Origin: Lysobacteraceae bacterium PS02065
GTDB taxonomy: Bacteria > Pseudomonadota > Gammaproteobacteria > Xanthomonadales > Rhodanobacteraceae
DNA length: 64,000 nucleotides
Direction of reading: 5' to 3'
NCBI GenBank assembly: GCA_029959555.1
Contig: JASCPI010000023.1
Location: forward strand, 1-64,000
Shown: positions 8,867 through 16,501 of the stretch, one piece after another
Position numbering within the stretch: position 1 is the first letter of the stretch
Layout of the letters: the number at the start of each line of letters is the position of its first letter
Translations under genes and position numbers: made by a program
Notes under the pieces: generated by a model
The model's database searches: none
What the model was told of the DNA's origin: nothing
What the model saw: only the letters and a program-made list of their open reading frames with translations

Positions 8867-8918
8867 CAATTCATTCAAGCCGACGCCGCTTCGCGGCGGC
8901 TTAATTCAGGCGTCAGCC
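8861..8918 (+). other. Integron attC recombination site (59-base element)
   Basis: The site starts with R'' ACCTAAC (8861-8867, consensus RYYYAAC) and overlaps the stop codon of the first cassette gene. It has a long imperfect stem around AAGCCGACGCCGC / GCGGCGGCTT with a TTC turn and an unpaired base, and ends with GTCAGCC (8912-8918) where GTTRRRY is expected. The 58-base length and the layout match attC sites of chromosomal integrons. The T-to-C change at the second T of the R' core may reduce recombination. Confidence 0.8.
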
Positions 8919-8921
8919 CCC

Positions 8922-9389
8922 ATGAGAAAGATCGCGCTGCCTTTGATTGCACTAAGCCTCTCTCCGACGCTCATGGCTTGTGATACCTCACTTATTGGTA
9001 CTTGGCAGTCTGACGCAACCGCAACGATGTCGTTCAATCGTAATTACGCCAAGCTTGAGGAACGCCAAGACGGCTTCTTAGCCAGCCTGATGGGCAAGAT
9101 GACGGTGGAGTTCACTGACAAGCAGATTCATTTACGCATGCCAGATAATCAAGTGGATGTGAAAGGAAAACTCACACCCTTTGCAGGCTTCGAAGAGCGA
9201 AATCCTTACAAAGTACTGTTCTGTAATGAGCGAATGGTCGTTGTAGAGACTGCCGAGGCTGTAACAGGCGAGCGTAGCGCTATAACTTACTTTCTTGTCG
9301 GCACCGATGCGATGTGGGTCTACGTCGGAACAAACAGTCCAAAAGTCCCTGACCTGCATATCCGCGAGTACTTCAAGCGTATACCGTAG
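8922..9389 (+). CDS. Cassette-borne putative lipoprotein
   Basis: The product has 155 residues. It begins with a hydrophobic export signal and a lipobox-like LMAC (Cys about 20), so it is probably a lipoprotein or secreted protein. The mature part contains LIGTWQSDATATMSF, a pattern common in small lipocalin-like or META-type stress lipoproteins; this is only a resemblance. The ATG is 4 bases after the attC R' box, a typical spacing for the second gene of a cassette array. Codon use is AT-richer than the chromosome average. Function is not recognised. Confidence 0.72.
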   Translation: MRKIALPLIALSLSPTLMACDTSLIGTWQSDATATMSFNRNYAKLEERQDGFLASLMGKMTVEFTDKQIHLRMPDNQVDVKGKLTPFAGFEERNPYKVLFCNERMVVVETAEAVTGERSAITYFLVGTDAMWVYVGTNSPKVPDLHIREYFKRIP

Positions 9390-9390
9390 G

Positions 9391-9437
9391 TGGCTGACAA
9401 CTGATTCTAGCCGACGCGGTAATTCCTTCGGTTTGGT
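9391..9437 (+). other. Degenerate or truncated attC remnant
   Basis: Directly after the second cassette stop, GACAACTGATTC and AGCCGACGC align without gaps to the left half of the intact attC at 8861. The middle is shortened, then TAATTC and GTTTGGT (9431-9437) could be remains of the right half and the core site. The transposase-associated repeats begin about 25 bases later. I read it as a damaged attC. Confidence 0.5.
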
Positions 9438-9462
9438 GGACACCCCGACGGCATCCGGGACG

Positions 9463-10605
9463 ACGGCATCCGGGACACCCATCATCTCGGCATCTTCCGA
9501 CCGTCGCAATCGGCCTCTTCCTACAGACGCCAGTCTCTTGGTAGCCGACCATTCGGGGCATGACCACAGCTCGCCATCGACTCGTCGCCCCGGACGAGTC
9601 CGGTTTCTACCACTGCATATCTCGCTGCGTTCGCCGTGCGTGGCTGTGCGGCATCGACGCACTGAGCGGAAGATCGTTCGAACACCGCCGTGACTGGGTC
9701 GAGCAGCGGTTGCTCGAACTGGCGGACATCTTCGCGGTCGGTCTCTACGCCTATGCCGTGATGAGCAACCACACGCATGTCGTGCTGCGGGTCGATCCGG
9801 GCGCCGCGCGCATGTGGTCCGATGAGGATGTAGCGGTCCGATGGGTCAGGTTGTTCCCGGCGACGACCGATGGCGTCATCGATTTGGTACGTTGCCGCGA
9901 GAAGGAAGCAGCCCTGCTCGGCAATCACGAACGTCTGGCCGTCTGCCGCCAGCGCCTTGGGGACCTTTCGTGGTTCATGCGCTGCCTCAACGAGCCGATC
10001 GCTCGACGTGCGAACCGGGAGGACGGCTGCACCCACGGCATCCGGGACACCCATCATCTCGGCATCTTCCGACCGTCGCAATCGGCTTCTTCCTACAGAC
10101 GCCAGCCTCTTGGTAGCCGACCATTCGGGGCATGACCACGGCTCGCCATCGACTCGTCGCCCCGGACGAACCCGGCTTCTACCACTGCATCTCGCGCTGC
10201 GTACGTAGGGCATGGTTGTGTGGCACCGACGCACTCAGTGGCCGGTCGTTCGAGCACCGGAGTGACTGGGTCGAGCGACGGCTGCTCGAACTGGCGGACA
10301 TCTTCGCGGTCGGTCTCTACGCCTATGCCGTGATGAGCAACCACACGCATGTCGTGCTGCGGGTCGATCCGGGCGCCGCGCGCATGTGGTCCGACGAGGA
10401 TGTAGCGGTCCGATGGGTCAGGTTGTTCCCGGCGACGACCGATGGCGTCATCGATTTGGTACGTTGCCGCGAGAAGGAAGCAGCCCTGCTCGGCAATCAC
10501 GAACGTCTGGCCGTCTGCCGCCAGCGCCTTGGGGACCTTTCGTGGTTCATGCGCTGCCTCAACGAGCCGATCGCTCGACGTGCGAACCGGGAGGACGGCT
10601 GCACC
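9463..10605 (+). repeat. 572-bp tandem duplication of transposase 5' region
   Basis: Positions 9463-10033 and 10035-10605 are direct copies with a constant offset of 572. Each runs from the ACGGCATCCGGGACACCC leader through the first ~158 codons of the transposase. Both copies then agree almost perfectly from about 9711 onward, but differ at about 25 sites in the first 150 coding bases. That mosaic pattern suggests recombination or gene conversion between diverged copies rather than a simple recent duplication. Confidence 0.9.
9560..10135 (+). pseudogene. Truncated REP-associated (Y1/HUH) transposase copy
   Basis: The first 158 or so residues match the intact copy that follows, including the HUH-type metal motif in SNHTHVVL. 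After REDGCT the frame runs into the leader region of the second copy and encodes about 33 unrelated residues before stopping. The stop overlaps the ATG of the intact gene by 4 bases. The conserved Tyr-containing segment and the C-terminal half are lost, so this product should be inactive as a transposase. Confidence 0.85.
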
Positions 10606-11109
10606 GGGCGATTCTGGGAAGGTCGCTACACCTGCCAGGCGCTGCTCGATGAAGCCGCCGTCCTCGCGTGCATGAACTATGTCGACCTCAACCCGATACG
10701 CGCGGGCATCACAGACGATCTAGGCCGTTCGGAACACACCGGCATCAAGCGGCGCATCGACCACCTCTCGAGCGCACCACCGGAGGCTCCGATCCCACCG
10801 GTCGCAGGCATCACGCCCGGCTTCGCGGTGCTCGCGATCACTACGACCGCCTACATTGAACTGGTCGACTGGACAGGACGCCAGACCCGTCACGACAAGC
10901 GCGGAAGCATTGCGATCGATACCCCGCGCATCCTGAGGACACTCGGCTTGGGCGATGCGGCTTGGCAATCTCAGGTGCTAGGCATCGAGAAGCAATACGC
11001 GCGCGCGATCGGCTCGGCGCGAAGCCTCGCGGACAAGGCAGCCGCGATGGGGCAACGATGGCTCAAGGGCATCGTCGCCGCCCGGCAGCTGATCAAGCTC
11101 GCGACCTGA
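10132..11109 (+). CDS. REP-associated tyrosine transposase (RAYT, IS200-like Y1 fold)
   Basis: This is a single-strand DNA endonuclease of the HUH/Y1 class, domesticated in many bacteria to move or process REP palindromes. The 325-residue protein has FYHCISRCVRRAWLCG at the N-terminus, the HUH motif in AVMSNHTHVVLRV (about residue 70), and the RAYT signature WEGRYTCQALLDEAAVLACMNY followed by VDLNPIRAGI, where the nucleophilic Tyr is expected. It is surrounded by repeats with GGGTGTCCC/GGGACACCC cores, its likely substrates. The 5' part is duplicated upstream. Confidence 0.88.
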   Translation: MTTARHRLVAPDEPGFYHCISRCVRRAWLCGTDALSGRSFEHRSDWVERRLLELADIFAVGLYAYAVMSNHTHVVLRVDPGAARMWSDEDVAVRWVRLFPATTDGVIDLVRCREKEAALLGNHERLAVCRQRLGDLSWFMRCLNEPIARRANREDGCTGRFWEGRYTCQALLDEAAVLACMNYVDLNPIRAGITDDLGRSEHTGIKRRIDHLSSAPPEAPIPPVAGITPGFAVLAITTTAYIELVDWTGRQTRHDKRGSIAIDTPRILRTLGLGDAAWQSQVLGIEKQYARAIGSARSLADKAAAMGQRWLKGIVAARQLIKLAT

Positions 11110-11191
11110 GAACAGCTTCTCTCTTTACTAGACGAGCGTATGCGGCTTCGCCTCTCGTGAAAAAGCCTCTCCGCTAAATCCGCAGAGCTCC

Positions 11192-11289
11192 CCTCTGTCC
11201 GGACAATAAGTGGGTGTACCCAGTCCTCGCCCCTCCGTCCGGACAACAAGTGGGTGTCCCAAGTCCTGGCCCTCCCAAGTCCTGGCCCC
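11192..11289. repeat. 40-bp tandem repeat, about 2.4 copies
   Basis: GTCCGGACAATAAGTGGGTG (11197) recurs as GTCCGGACAACAAGTGGGTG at 11237, exactly 40 bases later. Each copy continues with a GGGTGT(A/C)CC core and AGTCCTSGCCC, and a partial third copy (CCCAAGTCCTGGCCCC) runs to 11289. GTCCGGAC is itself a palindrome. The repeats lie 80 bases after the transposase and probably belong to its REP family. Confidence 0.7.
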
Positions 11290-11371
11290 CATTCAGATTA
11301 TTCCATGGAATGAATTTTCCCACATTGCCCTTATGCTTGCCGTCTATAAAGTTGCCGTGCTGCTCAGTGAC

Positions 11372-11499
11372 ACATTCGGCCCGCCCGTGATCTCGGTACT
11401 GTCCGCCAGGAAGTGGGTGTGCCAGATCTCGCCATCCCAGATCTAGCCAAAAACCAGCTTACGAAGAGTGGGTGTCCCAGAAGCCTCCCCCAGAAGCCG
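11372..11499. repeat. 128-bp direct repeat, copy 1
   Basis: This segment aligns without gaps to 11569-11696 at about 80-85% identity. It contains GTGATCTCGGTACTGTCCG, AGGAAGTGGGTGTGCCAGAT, CCATCCCAGATCT and GAGTGGGTGTCCCAGAAG. The first part also resembles the leader in front of both transposase copies (ATCTCGGCATCTTCCG). It is probably a non-autonomous REP-type element of the adjacent transposase. Confidence 0.75.
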
Positions 11500-11568
11500 T
11501 CCCAAGCTCACACGCCGGCGTGCACGCCGCTCAGCTCAACCGTTGGATTGCGATAGAGGCTTAAAGAT

Positions 11569-11696
11569 ACATTCGGGCCACCCATGATCTCGGTATTTTC
11601 CGCGAGGAAGTGGGTATGCCAAATCTTGCCATCCCAGATCTCGCCAAAAAAGCAGTTTACGAAGAGTGATATCCCAGAAGTCGCCCCCAGAAGCCG
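11569..11696. repeat. 128-bp direct repeat, copy 2
   Basis: This is the second copy, 197 bases after the first. It keeps ATGATCTCGGTATTTTCCG, AGGAAGTGGGTATGCCAAAT and CCATCCCAGATCTCGCC, while the second GGGTGTCCC core has drifted to GATATCCC. The divergence suggests old copies no longer under tight maintenance. No gene is seen between the copies (11500-11568). Confidence 0.75.
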
Positions 11697-11736
11697 GCGT
11701 CCCGGATCATCCATGCCAGATCCTCACTCGACTCAC

Positions 11737-12090
11737 CTACTCCCAGTCGCCAGTCGCAGATTTGTGCTTGACCCTGCCCATGCGCACCTTTCTACTGACT
11801 AAGGCATCAGAGTCCGCATTGTATATATAGTACGCATCACCATGCCTAATAAGCGGACTTTCTGGAGAATACTCTACTCTTACATTACTCAAATCTTCCC
11901 ATTCGCAGGATCTGAAAACAAGCTCCTCGAGATTAAGATGTTTATTTTTATCCATATCAATCCTGACGAACCGCAAGGCCTTCTCGCAGTACATACCCAA
12001 CTGAGACTCGCGAGAGTCTGTGTCGGATGCGTAAGACGATGAGCTGAACACTAAGGCCATAAGAAGAAGCGACCCGTACGGAGTTTTCAT
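11737..12090 (-). CDS. Small secreted protein with one EF-hand-like loop
   Basis: The product has 117 residues, starting MKTPYGSLLLMALVF and followed by a short signal peptide ending near SYASD. A canonical EF-hand calcium loop pattern is visible: DMDKNKHLNLEE, with Asp at 1 and 3, Asn at 5, a hydrophobic residue at 8 and Glu at 12. Two cysteines (YCEKAL and RSCEWE) flank it and may pair. It is AT-richer than the core genes and sits beside the transposase repeats, so it may have been acquired. Function is not recognised. Confidence 0.62.
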   Translation of the reverse strand: MKTPYGSLLLMALVFSSSSYASDTDSRESQLGMYCEKALRFVRIDMDKNKHLNLEELVFRSCEWEDLSNVRVEYSPESPLIRHGDAYYIYNADSDALVSRKVRMGRVKHKSATGDWE

Positions 12091-12410
12091 GTCAGTTCTC
12101 ATATCCCCTGGTTCACGGACAGCCTCAGCTACTTCCGCATGGCGTGGATCGTCAGCAAAAATCCATGGCTTACCCATGAAACAGCCTGGGCGACGGTGTT
12201 GGATACGGCCACATATAGATCAGCCGATCTATCGTCACGTAATCTCGGCCTGTACCACGGGGAGCATTCGAAGAATGCAGGCTCGACGATTCCAGACTAT
12301 CACGCGGGATGCTGCGAGGATCTCGTCCGCAGTTTCGACAGGCCATGGTGAGACGAGGGCAGACGTCGCATACGTCACGACGTCTGCCCTGGGCGATCAA
12401 TCGCGCCTCG
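12091..12410. other. Intergenic stretch without a recognisable gene
   Basis: This is about 320 bases between the EF-hand gene (5' end) and the second protease (3' end). Short frames on both strands have no start signals, family motifs or codon pattern that I can support. It probably contains the EF-hand gene promoter and the protease 3' end. Confidence 0.5.
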
Positions 12411-13859
12411 TCATTCGAAGCCGTTCCGGAAAACGATGTCCGTCGACTGGCTGTCGCGTCCCTGCTGGCGCAGCGAGCCCGTGTTGCCCGGGTCGAGCCA
12501 GTCCTTGAGGCGCTGGTTCGCCGCCGTGCCGTCGAAAGCGACGGAGAGCTTGCCGTAGCAGTCGTAGCCCGCGTTCGGCACGCTGCCGGAACAGGCCGCA
12601 CTACCACCGGACAGCACGCCGATGAGCAGTTTCGCGCCGCCACCGCCATCGTTGGACGGAATCCAGATCCCCGAACCCGACGAGCCGCCTTCGGTCGTGC
12701 CCTGCGAATACGGTTCGCCGGTACGCCAGTGCGTCCCGGTCGTGCCGCCGCCCGTGCCGATGCAGTTGTTCATCGTCGAGATGCCGTTGGCATCCTCGGT
12801 GATCTTCTTGGCGTCACCGCTCGGATGGTGGATGCCGATGATCCCGCCCGGGGTGGAACCCGTCGCATCCCAGCCGCTGTAGTAGACGTTGAACGAGGCC
12901 TGCGGCACGGCGTTGAGCTGCACGAGCGTGGTGTCGACATTGGCGCGCGACATGCGCAACTGGGCACCGGACTGGTTCTGGCCCATCGAGACGCCCGTGT
13001 TGCCGCTGCAGGTGCTCGACTGGTAGTTCCAGTAGAACGTCATCGTCGCAGCAGCTGCGTTGGTGTCGAGGCAGTGCGCCGCGGTCAGGAACAACGGTGT
13101 CGTGTTGCCCGCGGTGTTGGCGACGAGCGAGCCGGTGCAGATCCACGTGCCACCGTCGACGAACGAGTAGTGCGCGACGCTGCGGATCTGGTCGCGGTAT
13201 GCATCGCCGAGCGGACAGGCGACGTTGATGTTGCAGGCGCCCGATCCGCCCATCGGCACGAGGCCGCCATCGCGGCCGGTGAAGTCGCGGTAGCCGGCGC
13301 CGACGTAGCCGACCTCGAAGACGGGTTCGCCGGAACCCGGCGGGAGGTACAGCTCGACGATGGCTTCGTCACCGGGGACCATCGCCGACCACAGCTGGCC
13401 GTGCGGATTGACGTCCGCGGCGAGGTACGGGCCTGCCGCATAGCGCTCGGACGTGCTGTAGACCGCGAACGTCGCGCCCTCGGGCAACTGAACGCGCGTG
13501 AAGCCGACCTGCAGGTCCGTCGCATCCGGTGCGTCGACGCGCAGGCGCCACAGACGCCCACCATCGGCGGTGTCCTGCCAGGTTCCGTCGCGGTCGGGGC
13601 GTGCGGAGACGGTGTCGCCGCGCGCGATGCGCATGCGCTTGGTCGCGGGCTGTCCGGCCTTCGCGGCCAGCACCGCATCGTCCTCGGCGAGCAGCGCGCT
13701 GCGGTCGACGCGCGGCACCACGAGCGTGGCCACATCGCCATCGGCGACGTCGAGCCGCTCGGACCATGCACGTGGCGCAGACTCCGCCGCGTGGCTCGCG
13801 CCACCCAGCAGGGCCGACAGCGCGGCGGCGAGTGCAACGAGGGGAAGGTGAGGCTTCAT
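12411..13859 (-). CDS. Secreted trypsin-like serine protease (S1, lysyl-endopeptidase-like)
   Basis: This exported protease of 482 residues is a paralogue of the one at 6420-7898. The signal peptide is MKPHLPLVALAAALSALLGG...ASHA. It has an N-terminal pro-region of about 180 residues, then a catalytic domain with CNINVACPLGDAYRDQI, His in FLTAAHC, Asp in ANVDTTLVQL and Ser in EGGSSGSGIW. AGGGAG is 8 bases before the ATG, which fixes the start. The C-terminus STDIVFRNGFE repeats the tail found on other secreted proteins in this window and on the remnant at 8067. Confidence 0.9.
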   Translation of the reverse strand: MKPHLPLVALAAALSALLGGASHAAESAPRAWSERLDVADGDVATLVVPRVDRSALLAEDDAVLAAKAGQPATKRMRIARGDTVSARPDRDGTWQDTADGGRLWRLRVDAPDATDLQVGFTRVQLPEGATFAVYSTSERYAAGPYLAADVNPHGQLWSAMVPGDEAIVELYLPPGSGEPVFEVGYVGAGYRDFTGRDGGLVPMGGSGACNINVACPLGDAYRDQIRSVAHYSFVDGGTWICTGSLVANTAGNTTPLFLTAAHCLDTNAAAATMTFYWNYQSSTCSGNTGVSMGQNQSGAQLRMSRANVDTTLVQLNAVPQASFNVYYSGWDATGSTPGGIIGIHHPSGDAKKITEDANGISTMNNCIGTGGGTTGTHWRTGEPYSQGTTEGGSSGSGIWIPSNDGGGGAKLLIGVLSGGSAACSGSVPNAGYDCYGKLSVAFDGTAANQRLKDWLDPGNTGSLRQQGRDSQSTDIVFRNGFE

Positions 13860-14019
13860 CGATCGACTCCCTGGGCTTTCGGATGGCCGCCCGCAAACGC
13901 GGACGGTGGACGAACGGCACCCCTGCGGCGCGGATCGTAGACCTGCACGCACGAGGGATTCGCAAAGGATTCGTTACGCCGACCGGCTGCAACACGCATT
14001 CACGGCAAGATCCGCTACC

Positions 14020-14048
14020 CTGCAAACCCGCGCGACAGCGTGTATCAT
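14020..14048 (+). promoter_or_regulatory. Possible metK promoter
   Basis: TATCAT at 14043-14048 could be a -10 element, with CTGCAA at 14020-14025 as a weak -35 and 17 bases between. A start near 14055 gives a 40-base leader with GAAGGA before the ATG. The leader is too short for a known SAM riboswitch, and none is seen. Confidence 0.35.
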
Positions 14049-14095
14049 GCGCGGCCGTTTTATCCATCCATCCGCATTGAAGGATATTTGCTGAC

Positions 14096-15295
14096 ATGAG
14101 CAGCTATCTGTTCACCTCCGAATCGGTCTCCGAAGGCCATCCGGACAAGGTCGCCGACCAGATCTCCGACGCCGTCCTCGACGCCATCCTCGTGCAGGAC
14201 AAGCGCGCGCGTGTCGCCTGCGAAACGCTGGTCAAGACCGGTGTGGCGATCGTGGCCGGCGAGGTGACGACGAGTGCATGGATCGACCTCGAGGCGCTCA
14301 CGCGCAAGGTCATCCTCGACATCGGCTACGACAGCTCGCAGGTCGGTTTCGACGGCGAGACCTGCGGCGTGCTGAACCTGATCGGCAAGCAGTCGCCCGA
14401 CATCAACCAGGGCGTCGACCGCAAGAAGCCGGAAGAACAGGGTGCGGGCGACCAGGGCCTCATGTTCGGCTACGCGACGAACGAGACGAAGGACTTCATG
14501 CCGGCGGCGATCTACTACTCGCACCGCCTCGTCGAGCAGCAGGCCAAGGTCCGCAAGAAGAAGAATTCCCCGCTGCCGTGGCTGCGCCCGGACGCGAAGT
14601 CGCAGGTCACGCTGCGCTACGAGGACGGCAAGGCCGTCGCGATCGACGCCGTGGTGCTGTCGACGCAGCACGACCCGTCGGTCAAGCAGAAGGACCTCGT
14701 CGAGGCCGTGCGCGAGCACATCCTCAAGCCGGTGTTGCCCGCCAAGTGGCTGCACAAGGGCACCAAGTACCACATCAACCCGACCGGCAAGTTCGTGATC
14801 GGCGGTCCGGTCGGCGACTGCGGCCTGACCGGCCGCAAGATCATCGTCGACACCTACGGCGGCTGGGCACGCCACGGTGGCGGCGCGTTCTCGGGCAAGG
14901 ATCCGTCGAAGGTCGACCGCTCGGCCGCGTACGCCGCGCGCTACGTCGCCAAGAACATCGTCGCGGCCGGCATCGCCGACCGTTGCGAGGTGCAGGTGTC
15001 GTACGCGATCGGCGTCGCCGAGCCGACCTCGATCTCGGTGACGACGTTCGGCACCGGCAAGATCAGCGACGACAAGATCGAGAAGCTGATCCGCAAGCAC
15101 TTCGACCTGCGCCCGTACGGCATCATCAAGATGCTCGACCTGGTGCACCCGATGTACCAGCGCACGGCCAGCTACGGCCACTTCGGCCGCACGCCGGAAC
15201 TCGTGAAGCTCGCCAACGGCGAGACGTTCACGGCGTTCTCGTGGGAGAAGACCGACAAGGCCGAGGCGCTGCGCGCCGATGCCAAGCTGAAGTGA
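14096..15295 (+). CDS. metK: S-adenosylmethionine synthetase
   Basis: MetK makes SAM from methionine and ATP in the cytosol as a tetramer. The 399-residue protein has all the family motifs: [20 protein letters not shown] at the N-terminus, the [16 protein letters not shown] hexapeptide region, [13 protein letters not shown] and the [19 protein letters not shown] phosphate-binding loop. It is followed by a strong terminator. With ahcY (18.1 kb) and metF (34.2 kb) it supplies the activated-methyl cycle. Confidence 0.97.
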   Translation: MSSYLFTSESVSEGHPDKVADQISDAVLDAILVQDKRARVACETLVKTGVAIVAGEVTTSAWIDLEALTRKVILDIGYDSSQVGFDGETCGVLNLIGKQSPDINQGVDRKKPEEQGAGDQGLMFGYATNETKDFMPAAIYYSHRLVEQQAKVRKKKNSPLPWLRPDAKSQVTLRYEDGKAVAIDAVVLSTQHDPSVKQKDLVEAVREHILKPVLPAKWLHKGTKYHINPTGKFVIGGPVGDCGLTGRKIIVDTYGGWARHGGGAFSGKDPSKVDRSAAYAARYVAKNIVAAGIADRCEVQVSYAIGVAEPTSISVTTFGTGKISDDKIEKLIRKHFDLRPYGIIKMLDLVHPMYQRTASYGHFGRTPELVKLANGETFTAFSWEKTDKAEALRADAKLK

Positions 15296-15331
15296 TCCGC
15301 CGGCGCCGTCGAGGCGCCGACCGGGTACGAG

Positions 15332-15360
15332 AAAGGGCCGCTTACGCGGCCCTTTTTCTT
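15332..15360 (+). terminator. Rho-independent terminator of metK
   Basis: AAAGGGCCGC pairs with GCGGCCCTTT around a TTAC loop and is followed by a T-rich run (CCTTTTTCTT). It lies 37 bases after the metK stop and faces the convergent acyltransferase gene. Confidence 0.9.
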
Positions 15361-15413
15361 GCGTGCACCTTCGTCACGCTACACGTGCAGCCGAGCAATC
15401 GGCCCCTCCCCGC

Positions 15414-16193
15414 TCAGGACTCGCAGCTGCCGCGTGCCACCGCACCGAGCGCTCCGTCGGGAGCTTCCTCGACATGGCCGAGCATGGCCACGACCTCGGC
15501 GCGCGCGCGCCGCGCGAGTTCGCCGCGCTCGGCACCCTGTGTGCGCAACGGCGTGCCAAACGTCACCGTGATGCGCCCGGGACGCACGCGGAAGAGGCCG
15601 TCGAGGCCCAGGACCGCACCCGAGCCGTCGATCGCCACGGGCACGACATCAGCCCCGGCATCGATCGCCATCTGGAACGCACCGCCCTTGAACGACGCGA
15701 CACGCCTGTCACGGCTGCGCGAGCCTTCCGGAAACACGCACAGCGACGCGCCGCCGCGCACGATCTCCGCGGCCTCGCGCGTGCTCCGTGCCGCCGCGCG
15801 CGTGCTGCCGCGATCCATGAACACCATGCCCATCGCCTTCGCGTAACGACCGACCAGCGGTGCGCGCGACAGCTCCTGCTTGAGCACGAACCTCAACGGC
15901 ACCGGCACGGCGCGGAACATCGCGCAGATGTCGATCATCGACTGGTGGTTGGCCACGAACACGTGCGGGCGCGACCAGTCGATGCCCTCCGCCCCGCGAA
16001 CCTCGAAGCGCACCCCGGCGCCCGTCAGCAGACCCGGCGACCAGCAACGGGACGCCATGCGCAACGGCCAGTGCGTGCCGCGCGTTACGACGCGGACGAT
16101 GTACGCGATCACGATCAGCACGCCCGTCCACGCGATCGTGAAGGCGAGTTGCAGCGTGTTGAAGACGGCCCAGATGAGACGGGTCGGTGACAT
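15414..16193 (-). CDS. plsC: 1-acyl-sn-glycerol-3-phosphate acyltransferase
   Basis: A PlsC-family membrane enzyme that acylates lysophosphatidic acid to phosphatidic acid. The 259-residue protein has an N-terminal membrane segment (AWTGVLIVIAYIV), the catalytic NHQSMID (HX4D) box, the substrate motif VFMDRGS and the FPEGSRSRD box. The ATG at 16193 (MSPTRLIW) gives the usual family length. A second, smaller PlsC-like protein is at 29954, so substrate division between the two is open. Confidence 0.9.
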   Translation of the reverse strand: MSPTRLIWAVFNTLQLAFTIAWTGVLIVIAYIVRVVTRGTHWPLRMASRCWSPGLLTGAGVRFEVRGAEGIDWSRPHVFVANHQSMIDICAMFRAVPVPLRFVLKQELSRAPLVGRYAKAMGMVFMDRGSTRAAARSTREAAEIVRGGASLCVFPEGSRSRDRRVASFKGGAFQMAIDAGADVVPVAIDGSGAVLGLDGLFRVRPGRITVTFGTPLRTQGAERGELARRARAEVVAMLGHVEEAPDGALGAVARGSCES

Positions 16194-16446
16194 CGCGGAA
16201 TCCTCGGTCGGGCGAGCGGCGCTCCCCGGGGTTGCAACAAGGCGCACGGTCATCACGGTCGAGGGCGCGAGCGACCCGGCCTGGCGCGATGGCGGAAGCC
16301 GGTGATCCCTCCAGGAGGGTGCCCGCAGGCACGACGGATCCGGCAGGGCGCGATGGTGCCGTGCCGCGCGGGATGGCGCAATCGCAGCGGGATGCGGCAG
16401 CCCTTGCGCTGCGCCGTGCCCACGACACGCCGCCGCGCCGGAAAAG
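16194..16446. other. Intergenic stretch between plsC and a secreted protein gene
   Basis: I see no gene here. The region should hold the minus-strand plsC promoter. It is GC-rich, with short repeated GGATCCGGCAGGGCGCGATG-like phrases and no clear promoter hexamers. Confidence 0.45.
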
Positions 16447-16474
16447 CGGAGGCCCGCGCATCGGCGGGCCTCCG
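16447..16474 (-). terminator. Terminator of secreted beta-propeller gene
   Basis: CGGAGGCCCGC (16447-16457) pairs perfectly with GCGGGCCTCCG (16464-16474) around a 6-base loop. On the minus strand it is followed by CTTTTCC. It lies 28 bases beyond the stop at 16502. Confidence 0.8.
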
Positions 16475-16501
16475 GACGACGCTGCGGCGTGATAGGCGTG
16501 G

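Noticed and set aside
8428..12400. Integron integrase or phage integrase in the island
   Set aside because: No tyrosine-recombinase motif was found on either strand. The only recombinase-like gene is the HUH transposase.
13860..14095. SAM-responsive riboswitch in front of metK
   Set aside because: The likely transcript leader is only about 40 bases and lacks the conserved elements of known SAM or SAM/SAH riboswitches.
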